From Pseudomonadota bacterium (GTDB taxonomy: Bacteria; Pseudomonadota; Gammaproteobacteria; SZUA-229), in NCBI GenBank assembly GCA_030673345.1, contig DAOVJH010000129.1:1-5203 (forward strand): a stretch of DNA of 5,203 nucleotides. The letters run 5' to 3'. The position numbers and the translations under genes were made by a program. Below, piece by piece: positions 1 to 5,203 of the stretch. The notes below the pieces were generated by a model. It ran no database searches and was not told the DNA's origin. It worked only from the letters and a program-made list of their open reading frames with translations. Each line of letters begins with the position of its first letter. Position 1 is the first letter of the stretch.

Positions 1-482
1 CCTTTGACCGGTGAAAGCATGTCGCCCATCTTTGTCGTGATGACCTGTTCTATCGGTGTCTCATCGATGACTTCTTCTAAAACATGCGCAAAGTTTTCAA
101 CGATGATGATGGCTTTGGCGCCTGAATCATTGAGCTGGTGTTTGAGCTCGCGGGTGGTGTACAGCGGGTTAGTGTTTACCACTACGAGTCCTGCCCGGAG
201 TATGCCGAAGATGGCGATAGGGTTCTGCAGGAGGTTGGGCATCATCACGGCGACGCGGTCGCCTTTTTCAAGGCCGAGTTCATTTTTCAGGTAAGCGCCT
301 AGCTGCGCAGTGTACAGGTCGACTTCACGATAGGAGAGTGTCTTGCCGAAATTGGTGTAGGCGGGCAGATCAGCAAATTTAGAAACACTGGTATCGAATA
401 TGTTTGCTACGGAAGAAAATTCGTTTATATCAATATATTCTGGCGTGCCAGCAGGATAACTTTTTAACCAGGGTTTCTGCAT
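1..482 (-). CDS. fadD: Long-chain fatty-acid--CoA ligase FadD, N-terminal part (3' end beyond window)
   Basis: ATP-dependent activation of long-chain fatty acids to acyl-CoA (via an acyl-adenylate), the entry step to beta-oxidation; the family is a peripheral inner-membrane or cytosolic enzyme. Only 160 codons of a family usually about 550-560 residues long are visible. The N-terminus (MQKPWLKSYPAGTPEYI) follows the FadD pattern of a basic-aromatic start then YPxGxPxEI, which fixes the ATG at 482-480. A GGAG Shine-Dalgarno lies at 489-492, six bases upstream. Further FadD-like blocks are KGDRVAVMMPNLLQ (residues 73-86), FGILRAGLVVVNTNPLYT (92-109) and ELKHQLNDSGAKAI (112-125). The ATP-binding P-loop and the fatty-acyl signature motif lie beyond the window, so catalytic integrity cannot be judged. 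It starts 81 bp after the TRAP permease gene on the same strand with no visible terminator between, so co-transcription is possible. A medium-chain or other acyl-CoA ligase is the main alternative, but the N-terminal match is specifically FadD-like. Confidence 0.93.
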   Translation of the reverse strand, partial: MQKPWLKSYPAGTPEYIDINEFSSVANIFDTSVSKFADLPAYTNFGKTLSYREVDLYTAQLGAYLKNELGLEKGDRVAVMMPNLLQNPIAIFGILRAGLVVVNTNPLYTTRELKHQLNDSGAKAIIIVENFAHVLEEVIDETPIEQVITTKMGDMLSPVK

Positions 483-517
483 TTTTTTCTCCGTGTTTTA
501 TAACCATACGACTTAGG

Positions 518-546
518 ATAACGCTAACAGCAGGATTTTTCATCAA
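518..546 (-). promoter_or_regulatory. Weak candidate sigma-70 promoter for fadD
   Basis: On the minus strand, TTGATG (546-541, four of six matches to TTGACA) is followed after exactly 17 bases by CGTTAT (523-518, three of six matches to TATAAT). It sits 36-64 bases upstream of the fadD start and would place transcription initiation near 511, leaving a short leader with the GGAG ribosome site. The -10 match is poor, so this is tentative; fadD may instead be read through from the transporter operon. Confidence 0.22.
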
Positions 547-563
547 GTTTATTAGCAGTTAGT

Positions 564-1826
564 TTAATTTTTCCACCACAGTGAAAGTGCTGGAATATAA
601 GTAATCATTAATAACCAGGCGAGCATTATCACCAGGTAAGGCAAGGTGGATCGAAACAGGGTGACGATGGTCTTGCCGAACCGCTGGCTTGCGATGAACA
701 GGTTGATACCGACGGGTGGTGTCGAGTAGCCGATTTCGAGGTTTGCTAAAAATATAATGCCGAGATGAACCGGGTCTATTCCGTAACGTGTTGCCAATGG
801 CAGTATCAGCGGCACCACGACGATGATGGCTGAGAAGATATCCATCATGGCGCCGACCAGCAGCAGGAACAGGTTAAGGATCAGCAAAAATTCCAGCGGA
901 CTGCTGATGTGGGTTTCGATAGTGGCCAGCAGTATCATCGGCAGCTGAGCATCGATCATCAGGTTGGTCAGACCCAGTGCGACCAGTAGTATGGCGAGCA
1001 GGCTGCCAAATAACACGCAGGTTTCTACCAGCAGGCCAAAGAACTGCGTTCTGAGATTGATCTCTTTATAGATGAAAACTTCTACGATGATGACATAAGC
1101 AGAGGTGACGGCGGCCGCTTCCATGATGGAGACGAAACCGCCAAAGATGCCGGTGACGATGCCTACCGGTAGGAACAGGTCCCATAAACTGCCTTTGGTG
1201 GCGCTCAGCAAGATGCCGAGATCAAAGTCGTGTTTTATGACGTGGCTTTTGTTGCCATGAAACATGCTGTAGGCGGCGAGCATCAGCATCAGCAGAAGAC
1301 CGGGAACGATGCCGGCAAAAAACATTTTTTCGATACTGACGCCTGCAACGATACCGTAGACGAGGATAGCCAGGCTTGGCGGGAATAGCAGGCCCAGTGA
1401 GCCGGATGTGGTGAGCAGTCCCAGTGAGAAATTTTCTTTATATCCTTCACCCCTGAGGATGGGGTAAAGCAGACCGCCAAGTGCGAGGATAGTGACACCG
1501 GATGCGCCGGAAAAAGTCGTGAAAAATGCACAGGCGCCGATGGTGACGATGGCCAGGCCACCAGGCATCCAGCCAAATGCGGCACGGTAAAAATTAACCA
1601 GCCTCTGCGGTGCACCGCCACTGGACATCAACACGCCGGCAAAGGTGAACAGGGGAATGGCGACCATGTTGGGTGATGCTGCCAGCCGGTGCATCTCGAT
1701 GATGATTATATCGGGACTGATATCTGCACTGTGGCTGGCAAGTATGGCGCCTGCGGCAATGACGGTGAATAAGGGTGCGCCGATCAATGCGAGGAAAACC
1801 AGCAGTATCGTTGCAGCGAGAATCAT
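564..1826 (-). CDS. dctM: TRAP transporter large permease subunit (DctM family, TPAT M component)
   Basis: The transport-catalysing subunit of a TRAP system, an inner-membrane protein of the ion-transporter superfamily that moves substrate handed over by the binding protein, coupled to an ion gradient. Its 420 residues are the normal DctM length (about 425), and it is hydrophobic throughout with roughly 11-12 membrane segments. Family motifs are in order: IPLFTFAGVLM (57-67), the FSGASG hairpin loop (105-110), FPPSLAILVYGIV (148-160), MEAAAVTSAYVI (235-246), GAMMDIFSAIIVVVPLILPL (325-344) and the second hairpin EIGYSTPPVGINLFIAS (364-380). The two pseudo-symmetric hairpin motifs are the parts that form the ion and substrate site in characterised TRAP permeases; both look intact. 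Translation starts at ATG 1826-1824, overlapping the dctQ stop as ATGA, with only a weak AAGAG ahead of it, so translational coupling to dctQ is likely. Q and M are separate proteins here, not fused. Confidence 0.95.
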   Translation of the reverse strand: MILAATILLVFLALIGAPLFTVIAAGAILASHSADISPDIIIIEMHRLAASPNMVAIPLFTFAGVLMSSGGAPQRLVNFYRAAFGWMPGGLAIVTIGACAFFTTFSGASGVTILALGGLLYPILRGEGYKENFSLGLLTTSGSLGLLFPPSLAILVYGIVAGVSIEKMFFAGIVPGLLLMLMLAAYSMFHGNKSHVIKHDFDLGILLSATKGSLWDLFLPVGIVTGIFGGFVSIMEAAAVTSAYVIIVEVFIYKEINLRTQFFGLLVETCVLFGSLLAILLVALGLTNLMIDAQLPMILLATIETHISSPLEFLLILNLFLLLVGAMMDIFSAIIVVVPLILPLATRYGIDPVHLGIIFLANLEIGYSTPPVGINLFIASQRFGKTIVTLFRSTLPYLVIMLAWLLMITYIPALSLWWKN

Positions 1827-2281
1827 TTGCTCTTATCGAAACAGTTTAAAAGGAAATGCAGGCCTAGCAGGCCGAAGCCGAATGGATAGATGAAGGTGAA
1901 CGGCAGGGCCCAGCGTTCATTCGCGGGTGCGTATTCCCATTCATCGAGCACAAAGATGCCTGCATGGTAACTCATCAGCAGGCAGACAGAAGCAGAGAAC
2001 AGGGCGAGCGGACAGCGCAGCAGTCTGAGCTGTTTCTCGCTAAGAAAGATCGTCATCGCGTCGATCTTTATATGGCGCAGCTTCGATGTTGCTACCACGG
2101 CGCCCATGGCACCGCATATGATCAGCAGGTTACGGTTTATGATTTCGATCTCGGCATAACCGAAATTGAAAACATTTCGTGTGAATATCTGAAACAGTGA
2201 TAGTGCGAGCAACAGAAATAGACTGAGCGCCGCCATGATGCTCTCGATTTTAACCAGGGACTGTTCGAGTCTTTTTATCAC
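1823..2281 (-). CDS. dctQ: TRAP transporter small permease subunit (DctQ family, TPAT Q component)
   Basis: The small inner-membrane subunit that scaffolds the large TRAP permease and contributes to docking of the binding protein. Its 152 residues are typical of DctQ, with four predicted membrane segments (about 15-34, 51-66, 86-111 and 127-146). Diagnostic features are the FQIFTRNVFNF stretch closing TM1 (30-40, equivalent to the usual FLQVVxRYVFN), an acidic YAEIE segment before TM2 (42-46), and LRHIKID (68-74), the classical small-subunit signature after TM2. The start is GTG at 2281-2279: it gives MIKRLEQSLVKIE before TM1, matching the usual amphipathic DctQ N-terminus. The next in-frame ATG (residue 16) would remove it. 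The ribosome site is weak (AGG seven bases upstream of the GTG), and only 18 bp separate it from the binding-protein gene. The stop codon overlaps the dctM start. Confidence 0.93.
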   Translation of the reverse strand: MIKRLEQSLVKIESIMAALSLFLLLALSLFQIFTRNVFNFGYAEIEIINRNLLIICGAMGAVVATSKLRHIKIDAMTIFLSEKQLRLLRCPLALFSASVCLLMSYHAGIFVLDEWEYAPANERWALPFTFIYPFGFGLLGLHFLLNCFDKSK

Positions 2282-2299
2282 GTCTTAGCCTGGCTGATC

Positions 2300-3400
2300 T
2301 TATTTCGGTTGCCTGGCTGTATCGGGTGGCTGAGCAGGTTCGACAGGTTTAGTGGCTTGCTGACCACGATAGTCTGCCAGCATCTTTTTTGTTTTGGTGA
2401 ACATGCTTGCCGGGATGTAGTTGGTCTGCTCGAGGTACAGCGCTGCATTATCCCGGATTTCTAGTAACTCTTTCATGTTCACTTCATCCCAGTCGAACAT
2501 GAACTCGATGCCGTTCTTTTCGAGCAGGTTTATACTCTTTTTGTTCTCTTCACGGGCACTTAGCCGGATTTCATCTCCCATCTTTTTGCCGCTATCTTTC
2601 AGTAGCTTTTTCAGGTCTGCTGGTAATTTATTATAAAAACGGTTGCTGACGATAATGCCGCCGATAGCATTGGTCAGCGGGATGTGGGTCGCATATTTGA
2701 GTTTGGAGTACCACTGCAGTGCGATAGCGCCAAAGGTGGAGGTGTACACGGTATCGATACTGCCGTGTTTGGCTGATAACTGGGTGTAGACATCCATGAT
2801 GGAGAGCGGTATCGGGTTGATATCGGCGGCTTTAAAAAAGGCTTCACCCAGAGGGTCGCCCTGCCACAGCCAGATGCGTAGATTTCTTATATCGTCAACC
2901 GAGGTGATGCGTTGGGTAGAGAAGAAATGGATGAAGCCGACTTCAGGCCATCCCAGTAATTCAAAACCGTTCTCGCGAAAACCGATCTCCAGGTATGGCA
3001 TGATCTTTTCACGGACATGATCTGATTCATCGACACTTTTGAACAGGAATGGCATCTCGAGTACGCGTGCAGGAGAATAGATACGGCCGATGCCGTAACC
3101 GGTAAACAGGCCGCCATGCAGCTGTCCTTTGCGTATCTTGCGCAAAACATCCGGCTCGTCGCCCATGACGCCACCGGAATACATCTTGAATTTTATGCGG
3201 CCGTTGCTTTTTTCTTCGACATCCTTGACCCAGTTGTCGAGCAGTTTCGACCATGCAGTGCCGGTGGGCATCAAGGTGGCAAATTTTAAAGTGTAGACCT
3301 GTTCAGCCAGGGATGCCTGGCTGCAGAGCAGTAAGATGCAGGCTGATGTCAGCCGGAGTAATTGTTTAGCAGTCCGATAACGATGGATGTTTAGAACCAT
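2300..3400 (-). CDS. dctP: TRAP transporter substrate-binding protein (DctP family, TPAT P component)
   Basis: The periplasmic binding protein that captures substrate and delivers it to the QM permease; in TPATs it also complexes with the T lipoprotein. Of 366 residues, 1-32 form a Sec signal peptide (basic RYRTAKQLLR, then hydrophobic CILLL, with likely signal-peptidase I cleavage at SLA/EQ). C26 is preceded by Leu and is not a good lipobox. The mature protein starts with the family's YTLKFATLMPTGTAW (36-50), then SGGVMGDEPDVLRKIRKGQ (75-93), MPFLFKSVDE (116-125), NLRIWLWQGDP (173-183), and the GSIDTVYTSTFGAIALQWY block (213-231). Classical TRAP binding proteins have the carboxylate-binding Arg at the position here occupied by W177 (KIR becomes RIW), a change that fits TPAT-type proteins rather than dicarboxylate binders. 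A Pro-rich tail (351-366) follows the last helix. The ATG is preceded at six bases by AAGGA (3407-3411), inside the upstream gene, which it overlaps by 10 bp. The ligand is unknown. Confidence 0.92.
   Translation of the reverse strand: MVLNIHRYRTAKQLLRLTSACILLLCSQASLAEQVYTLKFATLMPTGTAWSKLLDNWVKDVEEKSNGRIKFKMYSGGVMGDEPDVLRKIRKGQLHGGLFTGYGIGRIYSPARVLEMPFLFKSVDESDHVREKIMPYLEIGFRENGFELLGWPEVGFIHFFSTQRITSVDDIRNLRIWLWQGDPLGEAFFKAADINPIPLSIMDVYTQLSAKHGSIDTVYTSTFGAIALQWYSKLKYATHIPLTNAIGGIIVSNRFYNKLPADLKKLLKDSGKKMGDEIRLSAREENKKSINLLEKNGIEFMFDWDEVNMKELLEIRDNAALYLEQTNYIPASMFTKTKKMLADYRGQQATKPVEPAQPPDTARQPK
3304..3323 (-). repeat. Perfect 8-bp hairpin in the dctP signal-peptide region
   Basis: CAGCCAGG (3304-3311) and CCTGGCTG (3316-3323) are exact reverse complements around a 4-base loop, at about codons 26-32 of dctP. 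The mRNA could form a GC-rich stem-loop just after the signal-peptide core. No U-run follows, so it is not a terminator. The 8-mer CCTGGCTG occurs again at 2312-2319 and 2289-2296, at the dctP 3' end and in the dctP/dctQ gap. It may be chance or codon preference. Confidence 0.45.
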
Positions 3401-4263
3401 TGTTTTTCCTTGCTCAGTAATAGTTTCGCTTTGCGTTTGGTGATCTGGTTGAGCAGTGTCAGTTCTGGATAGAGGTCTTCCGGTGCGTCGATGATCTTGC
3501 TCAGACGCTGATGGAAATCATCCTGATCAAACATCTGCCGCGACAGATATTGTGCCTGTAACAGATCGGCGACCAGTAATTTGTTGTCGGTGATCTCGCG
3601 CGCACGATCGAAGTGCTGTCTGGATTTCTGGAAGTTGCCGCCAAGTACGGGTGCACGCGAGCCATAATAAACACCGAAGTACATATGTGCGCTGCCGTAA
3701 TAAAAAGTTTCGTCAAGCTCCAGGATGCGCTGCATCATCGCTGTGGCTTTGGGCAGCTGGACCAGGCTTGCAGCATCGTCGCGGTTTAGATCGACCCATT
3801 TGGCCCAGTTGCTGGCCGTCCAGAAAAGTGCGGGAACATCGTCTTTATCAAGCTTTTGAAGTTGTTTCTCCAGATCCTCAGGGCTGAGTGTCTCTGCATT
3901 TTTTAAACCGCTCAGCTGAAGTGCGAGAAGGCCGTGTTTAAGTCCGCGACGGTAAAATTTTCCGGCGCGTTTGACGTCACTGTCTTCTTTGAAGCCATAA
4001 GACAGCCCATAATATGCCTGCGCAGCGTAGACATGAAGCTGTGTGTTTTCGGGATCGAGGTGAATCATGCCGTTTAACATGCTTATGTTTGCCGGCATAG
4101 AATCCTCTGCCAGCTGCAGATCCGGCTCGGCGTTCATGGCCTCTATACCGCCTTCGATCATCGGCAGTGACATATCGACCATGATCTCGTTCATCGAACA
4201 GGAAGATAAGATCAGCAGGGTAAAACTGAGGGTGATACATCTGAGTGGTGTAAATTTATTCAT
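3391..4263 (-). CDS. tatT: TatT-family TRAP-associated TPR lipoprotein (TPAT T component)
   Basis: The auxiliary lipoprotein of TPAT systems, unrelated to twin-arginine translocation. In Treponema pallidum the equivalent forms a trimer that binds the P component, and it has been proposed to pass hydrophobic ligand to it. Here 290 residues begin with a lipoprotein signal: hydrophobic TLLIL and lipobox L19-S-S-C22. Ser at +2 favours outer-membrane retention. The rest is alpha-helical with degenerate TPR-like helix pairs: about 60-91 (NGMIHLDPENTQLHVYAAQA), 97-116 (KRAGKFYRRGLKHGLLAL), 141-163 and 170-225. Family-typical stretches are VPALFWTASNWAKW (143-156) and YYGSRAPVLGGNFQKSRQHF (199-218). 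The start at ATG 4263-4261 gives a proper signal peptide, but no clear Shine-Dalgarno precedes it. It is the first gene of the transporter unit, and its last codons overlap the dctP start by 10 bp and contain the dctP ribosome site. The family is recognised from helix pattern and context; the ligand is not known. Confidence 0.88.
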   Translation of the reverse strand: MNKFTPLRCITLSFTLLILSSCSMNEIMVDMSLPMIEGGIEAMNAEPDLQLAEDSMPANISMLNGMIHLDPENTQLHVYAAQAYYGLSYGFKEDSDVKRAGKFYRRGLKHGLLALQLSGLKNAETLSPEDLEKQLQKLDKDDVPALFWTASNWAKWVDLNRDDAASLVQLPKATAMMQRILELDETFYYGSAHMYFGVYYGSRAPVLGGNFQKSRQHFDRAREITDNKLLVADLLQAQYLSRQMFDQDDFHQRLSKIIDAPEDLYPELTLLNQITKRKAKLLLSKEKQWF

Positions 4264-4268
4264 AACTT

Positions 4269-4316
4269 AATGTTTTAAATCATTCTGTATAGAAATGCCA
4301 GTAAAACATTGTTTTA
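4269..4316. promoter_or_regulatory. Inverted-repeat cluster upstream of tatT (candidate operator region)
   Basis: The 78-bp gap before tatT contains two overlapping symmetric arrangements. TAAAAC-ATT-GTTTTA (4302-4316) is a perfect 6-bp-arm palindrome with a 3-base centre. AATGTTTTA (4269-4277) is the exact reverse complement of TAAAACATT (4302-4310). Thus TGTTTTAA recurs directly at 4271-4278 and 4310-4317. The palindrome lies 39-53 bases upstream of the tatT ATG, a usual place for a repressor site over a promoter. AT-rich candidate -10 sequences exist on the minus strand (TATACA, 4290-4285) but no convincing -35 partner. Its core AAAC-N3-GTTT loosely resembles the PsrA site core (AAAC-N2-4-GTTT), but the flanking G/C of that motif is absent. 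Sequence composition alone could produce such repeats. Confidence 0.35.
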
Positions 4317-4341
4317 AGAACGCATATGAGATGAAAAAAAC

Positions 4342-5203
4342 TTAGTGGAAGAACAGATAACCGGCAAAGATGGCGGTTGAGATGCCAGCCAGATCTGCTA
4401 GCAGTGCACAGGCGAGCGCATGACGGACTTTTTTGATGCCGACACTGCCAAAATAAACGGCGAGTACATAGAACGTGGTCTCGGTACTGCCCTGCATGAT
4501 CGCTGATACGGTAGCAGCAAAAGAGTCGACGCCAAAAGTGTTCATCGTCTCCAGCATCATGGCGCGTGCACCGCTGCCGCTTAGCGGTTTCATGAAAGCG
4601 GTGGGCAGTGCCTGGATGAAATCGGTATTGAAACCGAGCAGTGTGAACAGGGTTTCGATGATCGAGAGCAATCCGTCGAGTACGCCGCTGCTGCGTAATA
4701 AGCCGATTGCGACCAGCATGGCGAGCAAGTAGGGTATCAGCTTGATGGCTATTTCAAATCCCTGTTTCGCACCTTCGATAAAGGCGTCATACACATCGAC
4801 TTTTTTAAACCAGCCGGCACTGAGAAACAGCATGATGATGCTGAATAAAATAAAGTTGCCCAGCAGGCTGGATGTTTCTGCCATCTGTTCCGTCGGCAGC
4901 GATACCAGGAAGCTGGCGAGGCCGGCGAGGATGATTGCGAAGGCGGCAAAATAGAGTGCGATGGTTTTATCGAACAGGTTTATCTTCTGTACGTAGGCCA
5001 CAGAGAGCAGCCCGGTTAAGGTCGAGGCACTGGTCGCTAGTAATATAGGCAGGAATACGGCGGTCGGATCAGCAGAACCTTGTTGCGCACGATACATGAA
5101 TATGGTGACCGGCAGCAGGGTGACGGCAGAGGTGTTCAGTACCAGGAACAATATCTGTGCGTTGCTGGCAGACTCTTTTTCAGGATTTAAGGTCTGCAGG
5201 TCC
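4342..5203 (-). CDS. SpmA-SpmB fusion-type membrane protein (nucleoside-recognition/gate domains), C-terminal part
   Basis: The reading frame is open to the window edge, so the N-terminus is missing; 286 codons are visible. The first in-frame start-like codon (TTG at 5151) is not the real start, because coding similarity continues upstream of it. Numbered from the visible part, FLVLNTSAVTLLPVTIFMYR (19-38) and GSADPTAVFLPILLATSAST (42-61) match the end of SpmA. Residues from about 115 to 286 match SpmB: KKVDVYDAFIEGAKQGFEIA (133-152), IPYLLAMLVAIGLLRSSGVLD (156-176), KPLSGSGARAM (205-215), MQGSTETTFYVLAVYFG (236-252) and a terminal helix. About seven membrane segments are visible. In Bacillus, spmA and spmB are separate genes needed for spore-core dehydration; fused versions occur in non-sporulating proteobacteria, where the role and any transported substrate are unknown. 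The protein ends 78 bp before tatT on the same strand, with no clear terminator between. Confidence 0.88.
   Translation of the reverse strand, partial: DLQTLNPEKESASNAQILFLVLNTSAVTLLPVTIFMYRAQQGSADPTAVFLPILLATSASTLTGLLSVAYVQKINLFDKTIALYFAAFAIILAGLASFLVSLPTEQMAETSSLLGNFILFSIIMLFLSAGWFKKVDVYDAFIEGAKQGFEIAIKLIPYLLAMLVAIGLLRSSGVLDGLLSIIETLFTLLGFNTDFIQALPTAFMKPLSGSGARAMMLETMNTFGVDSFAATVSAIMQGSTETTFYVLAVYFGSVGIKKVRHALACALLADLAGISTAIFAGYLFFH

Larger units (their letters stand above)
564..4263 (-). other. TPAT-type TRAP transporter operon (T-P-Q-M order)
   Basis: Four genes on one strand, with junctions of 10 bp overlap (T/P), 18 bp gap (P/Q) and 4 bp ATGA overlap (Q/M), form one apparent transcription unit. 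The products are an outer-membrane-type TatT lipoprotein, a periplasmic binding protein, and the small and large TRAP membrane subunits. A TatT-family protein beside a TRAP system defines the TPAT type, known from structures of the Treponema pallidum T and P proteins. TRAP transporters use an ion gradient, usually Na+, and a binding protein instead of ATP. The order runs from periplasmic to membrane components, with fadD after them. No internal terminator is visible. The substrate is not determined by the sequence. Confidence 0.88.

Noticed and set aside
4..294. 96-codon plus-strand open frame at the left edge
   Set aside because: Antisense to fadD, whose residues match the acyl-CoA synthetase family; the Ser/Met-rich product is a typical antisense shadow.
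495..505. TATAAA on the minus strand close to the fadD start as its -10 element
   Set aside because: Initiation would fall at or inside the GGAG ribosome site, and no -35 hexamer lies at a suitable distance.
1289..1621. 110-codon open frame on the minus strand inside dctM
   Set aside because: Lies wholly inside a well-supported DctM gene in another frame, and its Ser/Pro/His/Cys-rich product resembles no family; a shadow frame.
3321..3326. Lipoprotein processing at C26 of the binding protein
   Set aside because: The residue before Cys is Leu, not Ala/Gly/Ser, and a good SLA/EQ signal-peptidase I site follows at residue 32.
4334..4346. T7 tract on the minus strand right after the stop codon of the SpmA/SpmB-like gene, as a possible terminator
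   Set aside because: No stable GC-rich stem directly precedes it; the nearest inverted repeat (AACCG/CGGTT) has a 10-base loop and lies about 18 bases too far upstream.
5149..5151. TTG as the start of the SpmA/SpmB-like protein
   Set aside because: The frame is open to the window edge and the SpmA-like sequence begins before this codon; a complete protein would need about 120 more N-terminal residues, so the true start is outside the window.

Overview
The window is a compact, all-minus-strand stretch of a Gram-negative, very probably gammaproteobacterial, chromosome. Three things suggest this: the FadD N-terminus closely resembles enterobacterial and pseudomonad FadD, a lipoprotein has an outer-membrane-type sorting residue, and the gene order looks like that of an aerobic heterotroph. 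Transcription runs from position 5203 toward position 1. Almost everything is coding; the only gaps are 78 bp (4264-4341), 18 bp (2282-2299) and 81 bp (483-563). I see no RNA genes, insertion sequences, CRISPR arrays or broken genes.

Layout in the direction of transcription. (1) 5203-4342 is the C-terminal part of a fused SpmA-SpmB type membrane protein, cut by the window edge. (2) A 78-bp AT-rich spacer carries overlapping inverted repeats and is the likely control region for the next genes. (3) 4263-564 is a four-gene TRAP transporter operon: a TatT-family lipoprotein (T component), a periplasmic solute-binding protein (P), a small 4-TM subunit (Q) and a large permease subunit (M). The genes overlap by 10 bp (T/P), are 18 bp apart (P/Q) and overlap by 4 bp as ATGA (Q/M). 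(4) 482-1 is the N-terminal 160 codons of fadD, a long-chain acyl-CoA synthetase, starting 81 bp after the permease with no visible terminator between them.

The central cassette is a TPAT (tetratricopeptide-repeat-protein-associated TRAP transporter), a type characterised structurally in Treponema pallidum (Tp0956/Tp0957). The P component pairs with the T lipoprotein in the periplasm and delivers substrate to the QM permease, driven by an ion gradient. The solute-binding protein has Trp where classical TRAP binding proteins carry the carboxylate-binding Arg, which argues against an ordinary small organic acid as ligand. With fadD directly downstream, a working hypothesis is uptake of a hydrophobic carboxylate or lipid-like compound followed by CoA activation. 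The substrate cannot be read from the sequence.
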